In this document: positions 53,287 through 62,042 of the stretch, in pieces
Position numbering within the stretch: the stretch's first letter is position 1
How the letters are laid out: each line of letters opens with the position of its first letter
Source of the DNA: an uncultured Schlesneria sp.
Lineage (GTDB): Bacteria > Planctomycetota > Planctomycetia > Planctomycetales > Planctomycetaceae
Length of the DNA: 64,000 bases
Assembly (NCBI GenBank): GCA_903871875.1
Contig: CAIQIR010000058.1
Location: 124,001-188,000, forward strand
Reading direction: 5' to 3'
Made by a program: the position numbers and the translations under genes
Notes under the pieces: model-generated
Databases searched by the model: none
The model's input: the letters and a program-made list of their open reading frames with translations, nothing else
Told to the model about the DNA's origin: nothing

Positions 53287-55503
53287 ATGCCTGCGGAACC
53301 CCTGCAATTCAAAATTGATGGCATGGACTGTGCCGAGGAAGTGGCGGTCCTGAAACGAGAACTCGCACCCCTGGTGGGCGGCGAAGATCGGTTGTCGTTC
53401 GACCTGCTGCAGGAAAAATTGACGATTGCCCAAGATGCGGCCGATGTCACTGCCGACGCCGTGCTGCGCGCGGTGGCTCGCACGGGCATGAAAGCCACAC
53501 AGTGGCGACGAGAATCTCCGGCAGCGATCAAGCAATCGTTTCTACACCGTCACGGCCGAGCGTTGCTGACTGCCGTCAGTGGCTTGCTCACGATCGCCGG
53601 ATTCATCACCCATGCGCGAATCGCCGGCAGCCTTCAGGATGCAATCGGCTCGGAAGGCATGGGGTTGGCCCGACAAGTTCCGGTGTTGGCACAGACTCTG
53701 TACGGATTGGGCGTGCTGGCCGGAGTCTGGTGGGTGTTGCCGCGCGCCTGGTTGGCGATGCGGCGGATGCGGCCCGACATGAATTTGTTGATGGTGTTTG
53801 CCGTCGTCGGGGCGGCCTGGCTCGGGGACTGGTTTGAGGCCTCGTCGGTGGCCTGCCTCTTTTCGATTTCGTTGTTACTCGAGAAATGGAGTGTGGGTCA
53901 CGCGCGTCGTGCGGTCGAGGCGTTGCTCGATTTGACTCCGCCGACAGCTCGCCTGCGATATCCTGATGGCCGTCAGAGCGAAGTCTCGCCCAATCAAGTT
54001 CCCGTGGGTGCGATTCTGTTGGTGAAGCCGGGCGAACGGATTCCGCTGGACGGACAAATCGTCAGCGGTCATAGCCAGGTCAATCAGGCCCCGATTACTG
54101 GTGAAAGCCTGCCCGTTCCCAAGTCACCCGGTGACTCGGTCTTTGCCGGTACGATCAATGGCGAAGGCGCTTTGGACATTGAAACGACGCGACTGTCCGA
54201 TGCCACGACCCTCGCCTATCTCGTTCGCATGGTCAGCGACGCACAGGCCCGACGGTCGCGGTCTGAACAATGGGTGGAAAAGTTTGCCCAAATCTATACG
54301 CCCATTATCCTCGGCCTGTCCCTGGCCATTTTTCTGATTCCGCCATTGTTATTGGGTGGCAACTGGTACGAATGGCTCTATCGATCGCTGGTCTTGCTGG
54401 TCATCGCCTGTCCCTGCGCACTGGTGATCTCGACACCGGTGAGTGTCGTCGCCGCCATTGCGGCTGCGGCTCGGCAAGGTGTCCTGATCAAAGGCGGGGT
54501 GATCGTCGAAATTCCCGCTCGCTTGCGAGCATTGGCATTCGACAAGACGGGAACATTGACCGAAGGTCGTCCCACCGTGGTGGGACTCTTTCCCTGGAAT
54601 GGCCATACGGATGAAGAACTGCTGGAACGAATTGCCGGACTGGAAGCGCACAGTGAGCACCCTTTGGGACGCGCGATTCTGGCGTACGCTCAGCAGCGAA
54701 ACGTGTCCATTCGCCCGGCGGAGGATTATCAGATCGTTCCTGGAAAGGGAGCGACGGCCCGGTTCGACGGCAAGCGGTATTGGCTGGGTTCACGCCGATT
54801 TGTTGAGGAGCGCGGTCAAGCCACTGAAACGGTTCTCGCCCAATTGGACGAACTGACCCAAGAGGGCGCGACGGCCGTGATCGTCGGCAATGAAGATCAT
54901 GTTTGCGGGGCGATCACTCTTGCTGATCGTGTGCGACCTGATGCTCGGAATGCCGTTCGGTCATTACGGGAAATGGGGGTCGAGACGATCGCCATGTTGA
55001 CCGGCGACAACGAATCGACGGCGAAAGCCATCGCTCGCACCGTCGGAATCGACAACGTTCAAGCCAATTTGTTGCCCGCCGATAAGGTGCAGGTCGTCGA
55101 ACAGTTGGTTTCACAGTACGGCTGCGTGGCAATGGTGGGTGACGGAGTCAACGATGCTCCAGCGATGGCCAGAGCGTCACTCGGAATTGCGATGGGGGCG
55201 GCGGGCAGTGATGTGGCGTTGGAGACGGCCGATATCGCCCTGATGTCCGATGATTTGTCGCGGATTCCGTGGCTGGTCTCTCATTCGCGACGGACCTTAG
55301 ACATTATCCGCGTGAACATCGCGTTCGCGCTTGCGATCAAGGCAATCTTCGTCATTTTAACTCTGGTCGGTTTCGCCTCGCTGTGGGCTGCAATTGCGGC
55401 CGACATGGGCGCGTCGTTCCTGGTCATTTTCAATGGCTTAAGATTGCTGCGGTTTGTGGACAGCCCGGCGAAAAAACCGTCGAACTTTCCGTCCCCAGGA
55501 TGA
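53287..55503 (+). CDS. Zn/Cd/Pb-translocating P-type ATPase (P1B-2)
   Basis: 738 residues. N-terminal heavy-metal-associated domain FKIDGMDCAEEVAVLKREL with one Cys instead of CxxC. Membrane part with CPC at 375-377; phosphorylation site DKTGTLTEG with Asp419; TGES actuator motif; hinge GDGVNDAPAMARASLGIAMG. In the last helices, NIAFALAIKAIF and AIAADMGASFLV carry the Asn-Lys and Asp-Met-Gly residues typical of P1B-2 pumps, which export Zn, Cd or Pb. The ATG at 53287 is preferred over the TTG at 53281. No MerR- or ArsR-type regulator is seen next to it. Confidence 0.93.
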   Translation: MPAEPLQFKIDGMDCAEEVAVLKRELAPLVGGEDRLSFDLLQEKLTIAQDAADVTADAVLRAVARTGMKATQWRRESPAAIKQSFLHRHGRALLTAVSGLLTIAGFITHARIAGSLQDAIGSEGMGLARQVPVLAQTLYGLGVLAGVWWVLPRAWLAMRRMRPDMNLLMVFAVVGAAWLGDWFEASSVACLFSISLLLEKWSVGHARRAVEALLDLTPPTARLRYPDGRQSEVSPNQVPVGAILLVKPGERIPLDGQIVSGHSQVNQAPITGESLPVPKSPGDSVFAGTINGEGALDIETTRLSDATTLAYLVRMVSDAQARRSRSEQWVEKFAQIYTPIILGLSLAIFLIPPLLLGGNWYEWLYRSLVLLVIACPCALVISTPVSVVAAIAAAARQGVLIKGGVIVEIPARLRALAFDKTGTLTEGRPTVVGLFPWNGHTDEELLERIAGLEAHSEHPLGRAILAYAQQRNVSIRPAEDYQIVPGKGATARFDGKRYWLGSRRFVEERGQATETVLAQLDELTQEGATAVIVGNEDHVCGAITLADRVRPDARNAVRSLREMGVETIAMLTGDNESTAKAIARTVGIDNVQANLLPADKVQVVEQLVSQYGCVAMVGDGVNDAPAMARASLGIAMGAAGSDVALETADIALMSDDLSRIPWLVSHSRRTLDIIRVNIAFALAIKAIFVILTLVGFASLWAAIAADMGASFLVIFNGLRLLRFVDSPAKKPSNFPSPG

Positions 55504-55518
55504 ACGGGTCTCGCATTG

Positions 55519-56385
55519 CTATTTGGCCGCGTCAGTCTTGGCTGAATACCGCTTCAAGAACTTCTCAAGATTAATTGATTCGGGATGACAAACCGCCTCG
55601 ACTTCGCCGGTGGGGGCGACGACCACGATCAGTGGTAACACGCCCGACGACAGTGATTCGATCGTCTTGGGATCGATCCAGGTCTGCCGCACCTGTTCGA
55701 GTCGATGTTGCTGAAGAGTTGTTTCCGCCTGTTCAATGGTCGCGTCACAGTTGACGGCAATCAGTTCGAGTTCGGTAGGAAACGCTTTGCGGTTATCCAG
55801 GCCGTGAATCATCTGTTGCAGGTGCGGCAGTTGATCGAGATTGTTCACGGACCAAAAAACGAGGACGACGGCGCGACCAGCAAATTGGTCCACGGTCAGC
55901 GGTTTTCGATCGTCGAGCGATGTGAACGGAAGCACCAGGTTCTGTCCCATCAGCCCTGCTCCGAACAAGATTTGTCGTTTCAGAGCGATAACCTTTTCCT
56001 TCACGAAGGAAGGATCTTTTGGAACGATCCGCAAACGCACTTCGGAATCGACCGGTCCTCGAATCAACTGGATGACGTTTTCAAAATTAAGATCATTGAG
56101 ATCGATATCGTAGGGAAAGGAATCCGCATCCCCCACCGCCATGACGACATCTCCCACTTGAATCTCGCATGAAAGTGCCGCCGGGGAATTCGGAATGAGC
56201 TTCATGATTTGGTAACCGGCCTCCGTTTTCCTCGAGGCCAGAGCGAGACCCACGCCACTGAACATCGGTGGCGCCGCTGGCGGATTATCGAGGCCCGGCG
56301 GGGGATCGGCCGCCTGAACAACTTGCAAAGCCCCCGCAATCAACAGGGCAAGTCCATAAGCGCTGCGCCAAACCACTGATGGCAT
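55519..56385 (-). CDS. Secreted PDZ + thioredoxin-fold protein without redox cysteines
   Basis: 288 residues from the ATG at 56385, which follows GGAAGGGA. Signal peptide (LALLIAGALQVVQAAD), then a PDZ-like domain (about 40-135; GVGLALASRKTEAGYQIMKLIPNSPA and IQVGDVVMAVGD). A TlpA/AhpC-like thioredoxin fold follows (about 150-280; AVVLVFWSVNNLDQLPHLQQ), but the CxxC is replaced by SVNN, so disulfide exchange by that site is unlikely. It converges on the P-type ATPase gene, 15 bases apart. Role unknown; a binding protein is an inference. Confidence 0.78.
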   Translation of the reverse strand: MPSVVWRSAYGLALLIAGALQVVQAADPPPGLDNPPAAPPMFSGVGLALASRKTEAGYQIMKLIPNSPAALSCEIQVGDVVMAVGDADSFPYDIDLNDLNFENVIQLIRGPVDSEVRLRIVPKDPSFVKEKVIALKRQILFGAGLMGQNLVLPFTSLDDRKPLTVDQFAGRAVVLVFWSVNNLDQLPHLQQMIHGLDNRKAFPTELELIAVNCDATIEQAETTLQQHRLEQVRQTWIDPKTIESLSSGVLPLIVVVAPTGEVEAVCHPESINLEKFLKRYSAKTDAAK

Positions 56386-56636
56386 GGTTGTCCCTTCCTG
56401 GAAATTGACTCGTCGAGAAAAGCGATCCACCGGCCATGATTCCGTCAAAGTCGATTCGCTTTCCAACGAGAAGATATCGTACCCGGCTGGAGAATTCTCC
56501 ATCGTCAACCACCCTGCTTGGAATTGATTCTTTGTCTGCCATCGGCGTCTTGCATAATCGGCGGCCGACCGTTGAGATGGTTGGGTTTGAACAGGCCGAA
56601 TTCTTTCGCAGGCTTTCATCAGCAAGGAACAACTTC

Positions 56637-57548
56637 ATGCGAACCCTCTCGGCAATTCTTCTCGTCTGGTTGTTGTGTGGCGTGTTTAATCCCCTGAACG
56701 GTGACGATGCTGTGCCTCCGACGTTCGAGAATGTGAAATACGGTCCGCATGAGCGACACATGCTGGACCTGTGGCAGGCCAAATCGGACCGGCCGACTCC
56801 GCTGTTGGTTTCGATCCATGGGGGCGGATTTATGGTAGGAAACAAGACCGTGCCGCCACAACTTCTCAAAGATTGCCTGGAGGCGGGGATCTCGGTGGCG
56901 GCCATCAACTACCGATTTTCCTCACACGCCATCGCCCCGGCGGCGTTCCATGATGGTGCGCGGGCCGTCCAATTCCTGCGATCGCAGGCCAACGAATGGA
57001 ATCTCGATCCGCGGCGGTTTGCCGCTTCGGGCGAGTCGGCGGGCGCCGGTATCTCGCTGTGGTTGGCCTTCCACAAGGATCTGGCCGATCCGAAAAGTGA
57101 AGACCCGGTGCTGCGACAATCGACTCGACTGACCTGTGCCGTGGTCTTTGAAGGACAATCGTCGTACGACCCGCGGTTCGTTCGGAATCTGTTCCCCGAC
57201 AAAGATGTGCACAAGGTGATTCCGTTACAGAGACTGTTCGATGTCGATATGGAAAAACTCGATCAGCTTCCGCCGGAGAAGTATCAGTTGTTTGAAGAAG
57301 TGTCACCGATCAATCATGTGACCAGCGACGCTCCGCCGGTACTGCTTTGGTACAGCAGCTCGATTGATACCCCGGTCACAACCCAGCGCATCGGAATTCA
57401 CCATCCGCTACTGGGGAAGAAGCTCAAAGAAAAAATGGACGCTCTGAACGTCCCTTGCGAGGTGGTGGCGGGGGGAAAAAAACTTGACGGATCACCGCCG
57501 ACGCCAACAATCGAATTCCTGAAAGACCAGTTTGGTCTGAAGAAATGA
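56637..57548 (+). CDS. Secreted alpha/beta-hydrolase (esterase/lipase-like)
   Basis: 303 residues from the ATG at 56637, with AAGGAAC upstream and a signal peptide (LSAILLVWLLCGVFNPLNG). Oxyanion motif SIHGGGF, nucleophile elbow GESAGAG and a supporting Asp/His candidates near the C-terminus place it in the acetyl-esterase/BD-FAE-like group. The expected final His may be in GIHHP. Substrate cannot be told; carbohydrate or lipid esters are likely for the group. The frame runs back to 56436 without support. Confidence 0.8.
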   Translation: MRTLSAILLVWLLCGVFNPLNGDDAVPPTFENVKYGPHERHMLDLWQAKSDRPTPLLVSIHGGGFMVGNKTVPPQLLKDCLEAGISVAAINYRFSSHAIAPAAFHDGARAVQFLRSQANEWNLDPRRFAASGESAGAGISLWLAFHKDLADPKSEDPVLRQSTRLTCAVVFEGQSSYDPRFVRNLFPDKDVHKVIPLQRLFDVDMEKLDQLPPEKYQLFEEVSPINHVTSDAPPVLLWYSSSIDTPVTTQRIGIHHPLLGKKLKEKMDALNVPCEVVAGGKKLDGSPPTPTIEFLKDQFGLKK

Positions 57549-57648
57549 TTCCAGTTGCAGCCTGTGATCATGGATGAATGGTCACGAGATAAAAAACTTT
57601 GCCAAGACCTGAAAAATAATTCGCATCCCTTTCACTGGAGGTATTTTC

Positions 57649-58131
57649 ATGAATCCGACCAAGAACGATCTTTCCGTCGACAAACGAAAGTCCGTGGCTG
57701 TCCTGTTGAACGATCGGCTGGCGGATTTGATCGACCTGCAGCTGCAGACAAAACAAGCCCATTGGAACGTCAAAGGCCCCAGTTTTATTGCTCTGCATGA
57801 ACTGTTCGACAGCGTGGCCGAGGAAGTCGAAGACTTTGTCGATACGGTCGCCGAACGAATTGTCGCACTGGGTGGAACGGCCGAAGGAACTCTGACGGCG
57901 GTCAGCAAGCGGACCAAGCTGGCCGCATATCCCTTGAACATTACCAGCGGCCGGGATCACGTAGACGCCTTGTCGACGGCTCTGGCAACTGCCGGAAAGG
58001 CCGTGCGAGCGGCCATCGATCAATCTAACGAACTGGGGGATGCGGACACGGCTGATCTGTTTACCGGGATTTCACGCGACATCGACAAAAAGCTGTGGTT
58101 TGTCGAATCCCATCTGCAAGGCGAGCACTGA
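57649..58131 (+). CDS. dps: DNA-protecting ferritin-like protein Dps
   Basis: 160 residues with TGGAGG upstream. Dodecameric ferritin-like protein that oxidises iron with H2O2 and protects DNA. The intersubunit ferroxidase ligands match the family spacing: His38, His50, Asp54, Asp65 and Glu69 (QAHWNVKGPSFIALHELFDSVAEEVEDFVDTVAER). It is followed by a terminator (58175-58220). Usual regulators (PerR, OxyR, stationary-phase sigma) cannot be seen. Confidence 0.95.
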   Translation: MNPTKNDLSVDKRKSVAVLLNDRLADLIDLQLQTKQAHWNVKGPSFIALHELFDSVAEEVEDFVDTVAERIVALGGTAEGTLTAVSKRTKLAAYPLNITSGRDHVDALSTALATAGKAVRAAIDQSNELGDADTADLFTGISRDIDKKLWFVESHLQGEH

Positions 58132-58174
58132 TCGATCGTTTGATTGGTCTGCTGGCGTGACGGTATCGATCTTT

Positions 58175-58220
58175 CGGCTTGACCCGCTGGTCCGCTAGTA
58201 GCGCTAAGCCGTTTTCTTAT
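58175..58220 (+). terminator. dps: Intrinsic terminator of dps
   Basis: CGGCTT (58175-58180) pairs with AAGCCG (58206-58211), with an inner CGCT/AGCG hairpin, followed by TTTTCTTATT. It starts 44 bases after the dps stop; its T-tract overlaps the stop codon of the convergent CPXCG gene. Confidence 0.5.
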
Positions 58221-58399
58221 TCATCTGTGGCCCAAGCCCGGACGTCGCCGTCTTCGTCGACCTCGACGTGGATGACGTTCGGGTGGCAGCAGACGGGGCA
58301 GTCCTCAACATATTCTTGTTCTGATCCGGCAGAGACGTCGATGGGAAAAACAATTTCCTCGCCGCAGGAAGAACAAACATAATTGGCTTCGTCATTCAT
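58217..58399 (-). CDS. CPXCG-motif cysteine-rich zinc-binding protein
   Basis: 60 residues. CxxC pairs at C9/C12 (CSSCG) and C34/C37 (CPVCCH) form a zinc ribbon of the CPXCG family. Proteins of this size are of unknown function and are widespread in Planctomycetes and Proteobacteria. The acidic rest of the protein (EVDEDGD) contrasts with the metal site. It lies 62 bases after the VOC gene on the same strand. Confidence 0.85.
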   Translation of the reverse strand: MNDEANYVCSSCGEEIVFPIDVSAGSEQEYVEDCPVCCHPNVIHVEVDEDGDVRAWATDE

Positions 58400-58461
58400 G
58401 TTGATCTAGGACTCCTGCTGGACGATCGAATGGACAGGATGCGTGAAGGGCCGCTCGAGTC

Positions 58462-58854
58462 TCACCGCGTGGCGATGTCATAGACCGCCACCTCGATGAG
58501 GTTGCCATCGGGGTCGCGAAAATAAACGGACCGGATCGGGCCCCGCGCTCCGGTTCTTTCCACGGGGCCTTCCACCAGCGGGATTTTCTGGGACTCAATA
58601 TGGGCGACGATGTCGTTCATCGCCAGGTCGGTGATGAAACAAAGATCGGCTGATCCCGGCGTGGGATGTTCGGCCTTGGGGCTGAATTCGTGACCCGATT
58701 GGTGCAGGTTGATCTTCTGCGAACCGAACGTCAGCGCCTTACGGCCCGCGCCAAAGGTGATGGCTTTGAACCCCAGAAGGCGTTCGTAGAACTCGCACGT
58801 CGCTTCGAGATCGCGCACCGTCAGGACCAGATGGTCGAGACCAATGACCTGCAT
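58462..58854 (-). CDS. VOC-family protein (glyoxalase/fosfomycin-resistance fold)
   Basis: 130 residues. Two beta-alpha-beta-beta-beta modules: GLDHLVLTVRDLEATCEFYERLLGF and, after the central part, LCFITDLAMNDI, SVYFRDPDGNLIEVAVYD. The metal ligands of the superfamily appear as His8, His54 and Glu123 by position. The group includes virulence-protein-like and lactoylglutathione-lyase-like members; the substrate here is not known. It lies between the CPXCG gene and the cupin gene on the same strand. Confidence 0.88.
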   Translation of the reverse strand: MQVIGLDHLVLTVRDLEATCEFYERLLGFKAITFGAGRKALTFGSQKINLHQSGHEFSPKAEHPTPGSADLCFITDLAMNDIVAHIESQKIPLVEGPVERTGARGPIRSVYFRDPDGNLIEVAVYDIATR

Positions 58855-58939
58855 CTTTTATTTCCCCGACACTTTCGATTGTTGCGTAGAAGTCCCTGGG
58901 AAGAATCCGCCCACGCGGTCTGTTCCCGATCAGGCTTGT

Positions 58940-59341
58940 TCACCAGGCCGGAGGGTCGCTCGCCGGAAACGATTCTTCCGAGGCCTCTTGCACGACATCC
59001 AGTCGCTGCTGTTTGCCGCGAGGCAACAGGCGAGTCACGAGCAGCGACGAATTCTCAATACCGACCAATGAATGAGGTTCACCGGTCGACAGGTACAGCA
59101 ATTGTCCGGCGGCCAGTTCTTGAGTCTGGTTCCGGGCTGTAAATGCCACCCGTCCTTCCAGGCACTGCACGGTGATTTCCCCTGGAGAGATATGCGTGGG
59201 AATTTCTTTTCCGGCCGCGAGTACCAGCCGGATTAATTCCAGCTCCGTCGTCTTCACGACCGTCGTCGTTTTGGAACTGGAAAGGTGAGATCCCAATGGT
59301 AATTCAATTACCTGACCGGGTTTGGCATGTTGGATCGGCAT
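58940..59341 (-). CDS. Cupin-domain protein with SFPASDPPAW tail
   Basis: 133 residues. The ATG at 59341 has AGGAGGA at ideal distance. A single cupin barrel (VVKTTELELIRLVLAAGKEIPTHISPGEITVQCLEGRVAF ... LSTGEPHSLVG) uses His and Glu side chains for metal binding. The C-terminus EASEESFPASDPPAW matches a short tail found on unrelated small bacterial proteins. Function unknown; a metal-bound cupin or chaperone-like role is conjecture. Confidence 0.83.
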   Translation of the reverse strand: MPIQHAKPGQVIELPLGSHLSSSKTTTVVKTTELELIRLVLAAGKEIPTHISPGEITVQCLEGRVAFTARNQTQELAAGQLLYLSTGEPHSLVGIENSSLLVTRLLPRGKQQRLDVVQEASEESFPASDPPAW

Positions 59342-59893
59342 TCCGTCTTCCTCCTGATAAAGCGCAGGAACCTGGGACTCTGGTGTTGGAAGCAACAGGT
59401 AGCGGCTCCCTCAAAACATCGTATCGTCGTCCGCGTCGAACTGGCTACGATTTTCTGACCGCCACAGTCAACGCAGCCTCACACCAATTAAATTGCTGCA
59501 AAGCGAGTTCCATGCTGAGTGAAAATGAAGATTGAGGACCGGGGAACATGATACTGGCGCTGCTGCTCAGCTGTTCAAGTCCGTATCCGGCCTTTGATTG
59601 AGGCGAGTGGTGGAACTCACCTCGGAAAACGAGTGATCGATTGCGCTGTCGGGTTCTGATGTAATTTTCTTGCCAAAACCTGTGATACGATCCAGAAGCG
59701 ACCTGCATTTCATGGTCAGGACCGCTGACCGATGAAGTGGGTCACCGAAGTGATCACTTGTCACGACGTGACGCGACTCGAAAACCATACTTGAAGCGGG
59801 TAGCCTCAAGGCCGGAAATCTTCGCTTGGGCGTGATTGCGATGGGCAATCCCTGTCCTGTCATTCGAGAACACCTTAACGCCGGACGATCACC
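59342..59893. other. 552-base intergenic region between divergent cupin genes
   Basis: No believable gene. Near 59748-59772 it holds a perfect 12-bp palindrome (AAGTGATCACTT, 59748-59759) directly followed by GTCAC/GTGAC (59760-59764, 59768-59772), a possible operator pair about 125 bases before the plus-strand cupin. Open frames on both strands here have no features of proteins. Confidence 0.5.
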
Positions 59894-60373
59894 ATGACTC
59901 GTGAGCCAGTAGTGCGACCGGTCACCGAAGGCCGTACTTTCGCCGTCGTGGGTGATGTGTATCGCTTTCTGGCCACGGGCGACGAGACCGATGGCAAGTA
60001 CGCTCTGTGGGAAGCCATCGTGCCTCCGGGCGGCGGACCACCTCCGCATGTTCATAGCCGCGAGCAAGAGGTTTTTTATATTCTCGAAGGGGAAATCACT
60101 TTTCAAATCGGTGATCGAAAACTCGTGGCTGGCCCGGGTATGTTTGCGAACATGCCGATCGGTACGCCCCATTCGTTCAAAAACGAAAGTGGTCGTCCTG
60201 CCAAAATGTTGATCTCCGTGGCTCCCGCCGGCGCGGAACAAATGTTCTTCGAGTGCGGAGTTCCTGTCGCTCAAGGGACTATCACCGCGGCCCCTCCCTC
60301 GCACGCCGAAATTGAAAAGCTGCTGCAGATCGCCCCGCGCTACGGGATCAAGATCATGTTGCCGCCGCATTGA
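59894..60373 (+). CDS. Cupin-domain protein (quercetinase/PMI-like)
   Basis: 159 residues. One cupin barrel with GGGPPPHVHSREQEVFYILEGEITFQIGDR (His-x-His and Glu metal ligands) and GTPHSFKNESGRPAKML. Such proteins bind metal and range from dioxygenases to isomerases and binding proteins; the function here is not known. Its end overlaps the ribokinase gene by 20 bases, tail to tail. The start has no clear Shine-Dalgarno sequence. Confidence 0.87.
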   Translation: MTREPVVRPVTEGRTFAVVGDVYRFLATGDETDGKYALWEAIVPPGGGPPPHVHSREQEVFYILEGEITFQIGDRKLVAGPGMFANMPIGTPHSFKNESGRPAKMLISVAPAGAEQMFFECGVPVAQGTITAAPPSHAEIEKLLQIAPRYGIKIMLPPH

Positions 60374-61334
60374 GGGGATTGTCCGCCACTGTCCTCCGCA
60401 GGGCATTCACCTCGTCGCGCGTGGGCATCGCGGGCTGGGCACCAAACCGCGTACAGGCGAGCGAACCGGCCACGCACCCCATTTGTGCAGCATCTGCCAG
60501 CGACTGCCCCTCACAGCGAGCCACGGTCATCGCGGCCGTAAAGGCATCGCCCGCTGCGGTCGTGTCGACGACAGCAACCTGACAGGCCGCCACTCGTTGG
60601 ACGGCCCCATCGCGACTACAAACCAGTGCACCCAGCGAGCCCATCTTCAGCACGACATCCCGGGCTCCCTGTCGCTGGAGATCGCGGGCCGCCGCTTCGG
60701 CAGTGACCCAATCATGGACGACGATGCCCGTCAGCGCCTCGGCTTCGGTTTGATTCGGGCTGAGGATATCGACGGCCACGAGTTCCTCCGGCAATCGTCC
60801 CGCAGGCGCGGGGGCCGGATCGAGAACCGTCAGGACTCCATGACGCTGTGCGATTCGAATCGCGGCCGCCACAGTGGGGATCGGCGTTTCGAGTTGCACA
60901 ATGAGTGCATTCGCCGCCTGAATGAGTGTCTGACACGATTCGACATCTTGTACAGACAATTGTCCGTTGGCCGCCGGGATGACGGTGATGGCGTTGGCTC
61001 CTGCGGTCTCGACGCCGATCAGGGCCACTCCGCTGGAACAGTTCGGTGTCGTGAACAGGTGATTTGTCTCAACGCCGTCCGCGACGAGATTCTGTCGGAG
61101 CGTCACTCCGAAGCTGTCATCACCCAGTCGCCCCACCAGGGCCACTCGTGCTCCGAGGCGAGCAGCAGCGACCGCTTGATTGGCGCCCTTTCCACCGGGA
61201 ATTGTTTGAAACGATTCCCCACTGACGGTCTCACCCGGCCGAGGCAAGCGAGCCATGCGTGCGACAAGGTCCATGTTGATGGAACCGACGACGACGATCA
61301 ACGGCGGTGTGGCGATCGTCTGTTTGGCTGCCAT
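60354..61334 (-). CDS. rbsK: Ribokinase
   Basis: 326 residues. PfkB-family sugar kinase making ribose 5-phosphate from ribose and ATP. GSINMDLVARM at the N-terminus, the substrate-binding GGKGANQA, and DTTAAGDAF (catalytic Asp; the usual GAGD is AAGD) identify the RbsK group. The monovalent-cation motif before the C-terminus is near CTRFGAQPAMPTRDEV. The ATG at 61334 is the most plausible; the frame upstream has no signal. It is not in a ribose operon: no rbsD or transporter is next to it, so another pentose or nucleoside sugar could be the substrate. Confidence 0.87.
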   Translation of the reverse strand: MAAKQTIATPPLIVVVGSINMDLVARMARLPRPGETVSGESFQTIPGGKGANQAVAAARLGARVALVGRLGDDSFGVTLRQNLVADGVETNHLFTTPNCSSGVALIGVETAGANAITVIPAANGQLSVQDVESCQTLIQAANALIVQLETPIPTVAAAIRIAQRHGVLTVLDPAPAPAGRLPEELVAVDILSPNQTEAEALTGIVVHDWVTAEAAARDLQRQGARDVVLKMGSLGALVCSRDGAVQRVAACQVAVVDTTAAGDAFTAAMTVARCEGQSLADAAQMGCVAGSLACTRFGAQPAMPTRDEVNALRRTVADNPLNAAAT

Positions 61335-61651
61335 GATGAATGATCTTCTTGTGGTTCGATGGCCTGAGGGGGACTTGGTGACCAGGAGCCCTCGATTTCG
61401 CGGACACGACATCGTCCTTTTCGATTGGAACTGTCCATCTGACTGGTCCGTAGAAGGTCTACTCCGCGGGGAGTGAATTTAAACGTCTGCGGGCAGGCGA
61501 AGGCAAGAGAATCAGGTCTTCTTTTCGACTTGGTCCGTTTCGGTCTGATCTTCCCGAGCGTGGAAAACTCAGTTGCAGCACTGGGTTCGCTGACCTACTC
61601 TAAAACGGTTCCGCCGTTCGCGCCGCCTCTTGTCTCGATTGAGTACCCAAT
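61335..61651. other. 317-base intergenic region between rbsK and mazG-like genes
   Basis: It should hold two divergent promoters. On the plus strand TTGCAG, 17 bases, TACTCT lies about 55 bases before the pyrophosphohydrolase start (weak). No repeats or open frames with protein character are seen. Confidence 0.45.
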
Positions 61652-61969
61652 ATGACCGACCCTGCCCCGCTGTCGCTACGTGACCTGCAAGCGTTGATCC
61701 AGAAGATGTATGGCGCCAAGGATGTGGCGCGCGGCGTTGATGGAACATTCATGTGGTTGATGGAAGAAGTCGGCGAATTGGCGGCCGCCTTGCGTGAAGG
61801 GACACCCGAGGAACTGGCTCTGGAATTCGCCGATGTCCTGGCCTGGCTGGCGACAATTGCCAATGTCGCGGGAGTCGATCTCGACGCGGCCGTGCGTAAG
61901 AAATATGGTTCGGGGTGTCCCGGCTGCGGGCAATTTCTTTGCCAATGTGACATCAGCGAGAAGCCGTAG
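61652..61969 (+). CDS. MazG-like nucleotide pyrophosphohydrolase with C-terminal Cys motif
   Basis: 105 residues. The MazG core (FMWLMEEVGELAAALREGTPEELALEFADVLAWLATIANVAGVDLDAAVRKK) has the EExxE and ExxD metal-binding residues of the all-alpha NTP pyrophosphohydrolases, which remove damaged or excess NTPs. After the core it has GCPGCGQFLCQCD, four Cys likely to bind zinc, an extension not present in E. coli MazG. It is short, so it is a single-domain MazG-like protein. Confidence 0.86.
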   Translation: MTDPAPLSLRDLQALIQKMYGAKDVARGVDGTFMWLMEEVGELAAALREGTPEELALEFADVLAWLATIANVAGVDLDAAVRKKYGSGCPGCGQFLCQCDISEKP

Positions 61970-62042
61970 TCACGGCGGTTCGTCCGGCGAATTCGCCGAT
62001 CGATTCACCCCCATGTCGAGTTCTAATTGTCGAGAAAAGATC

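Noticed and set aside
59567-61343. Long open frames opposite the cupin (minus, 59567-60406) and rbsK (plus, 60312-61343)
   Set aside because: Both are antisense to genes with clear motifs and have no protein character of their own.
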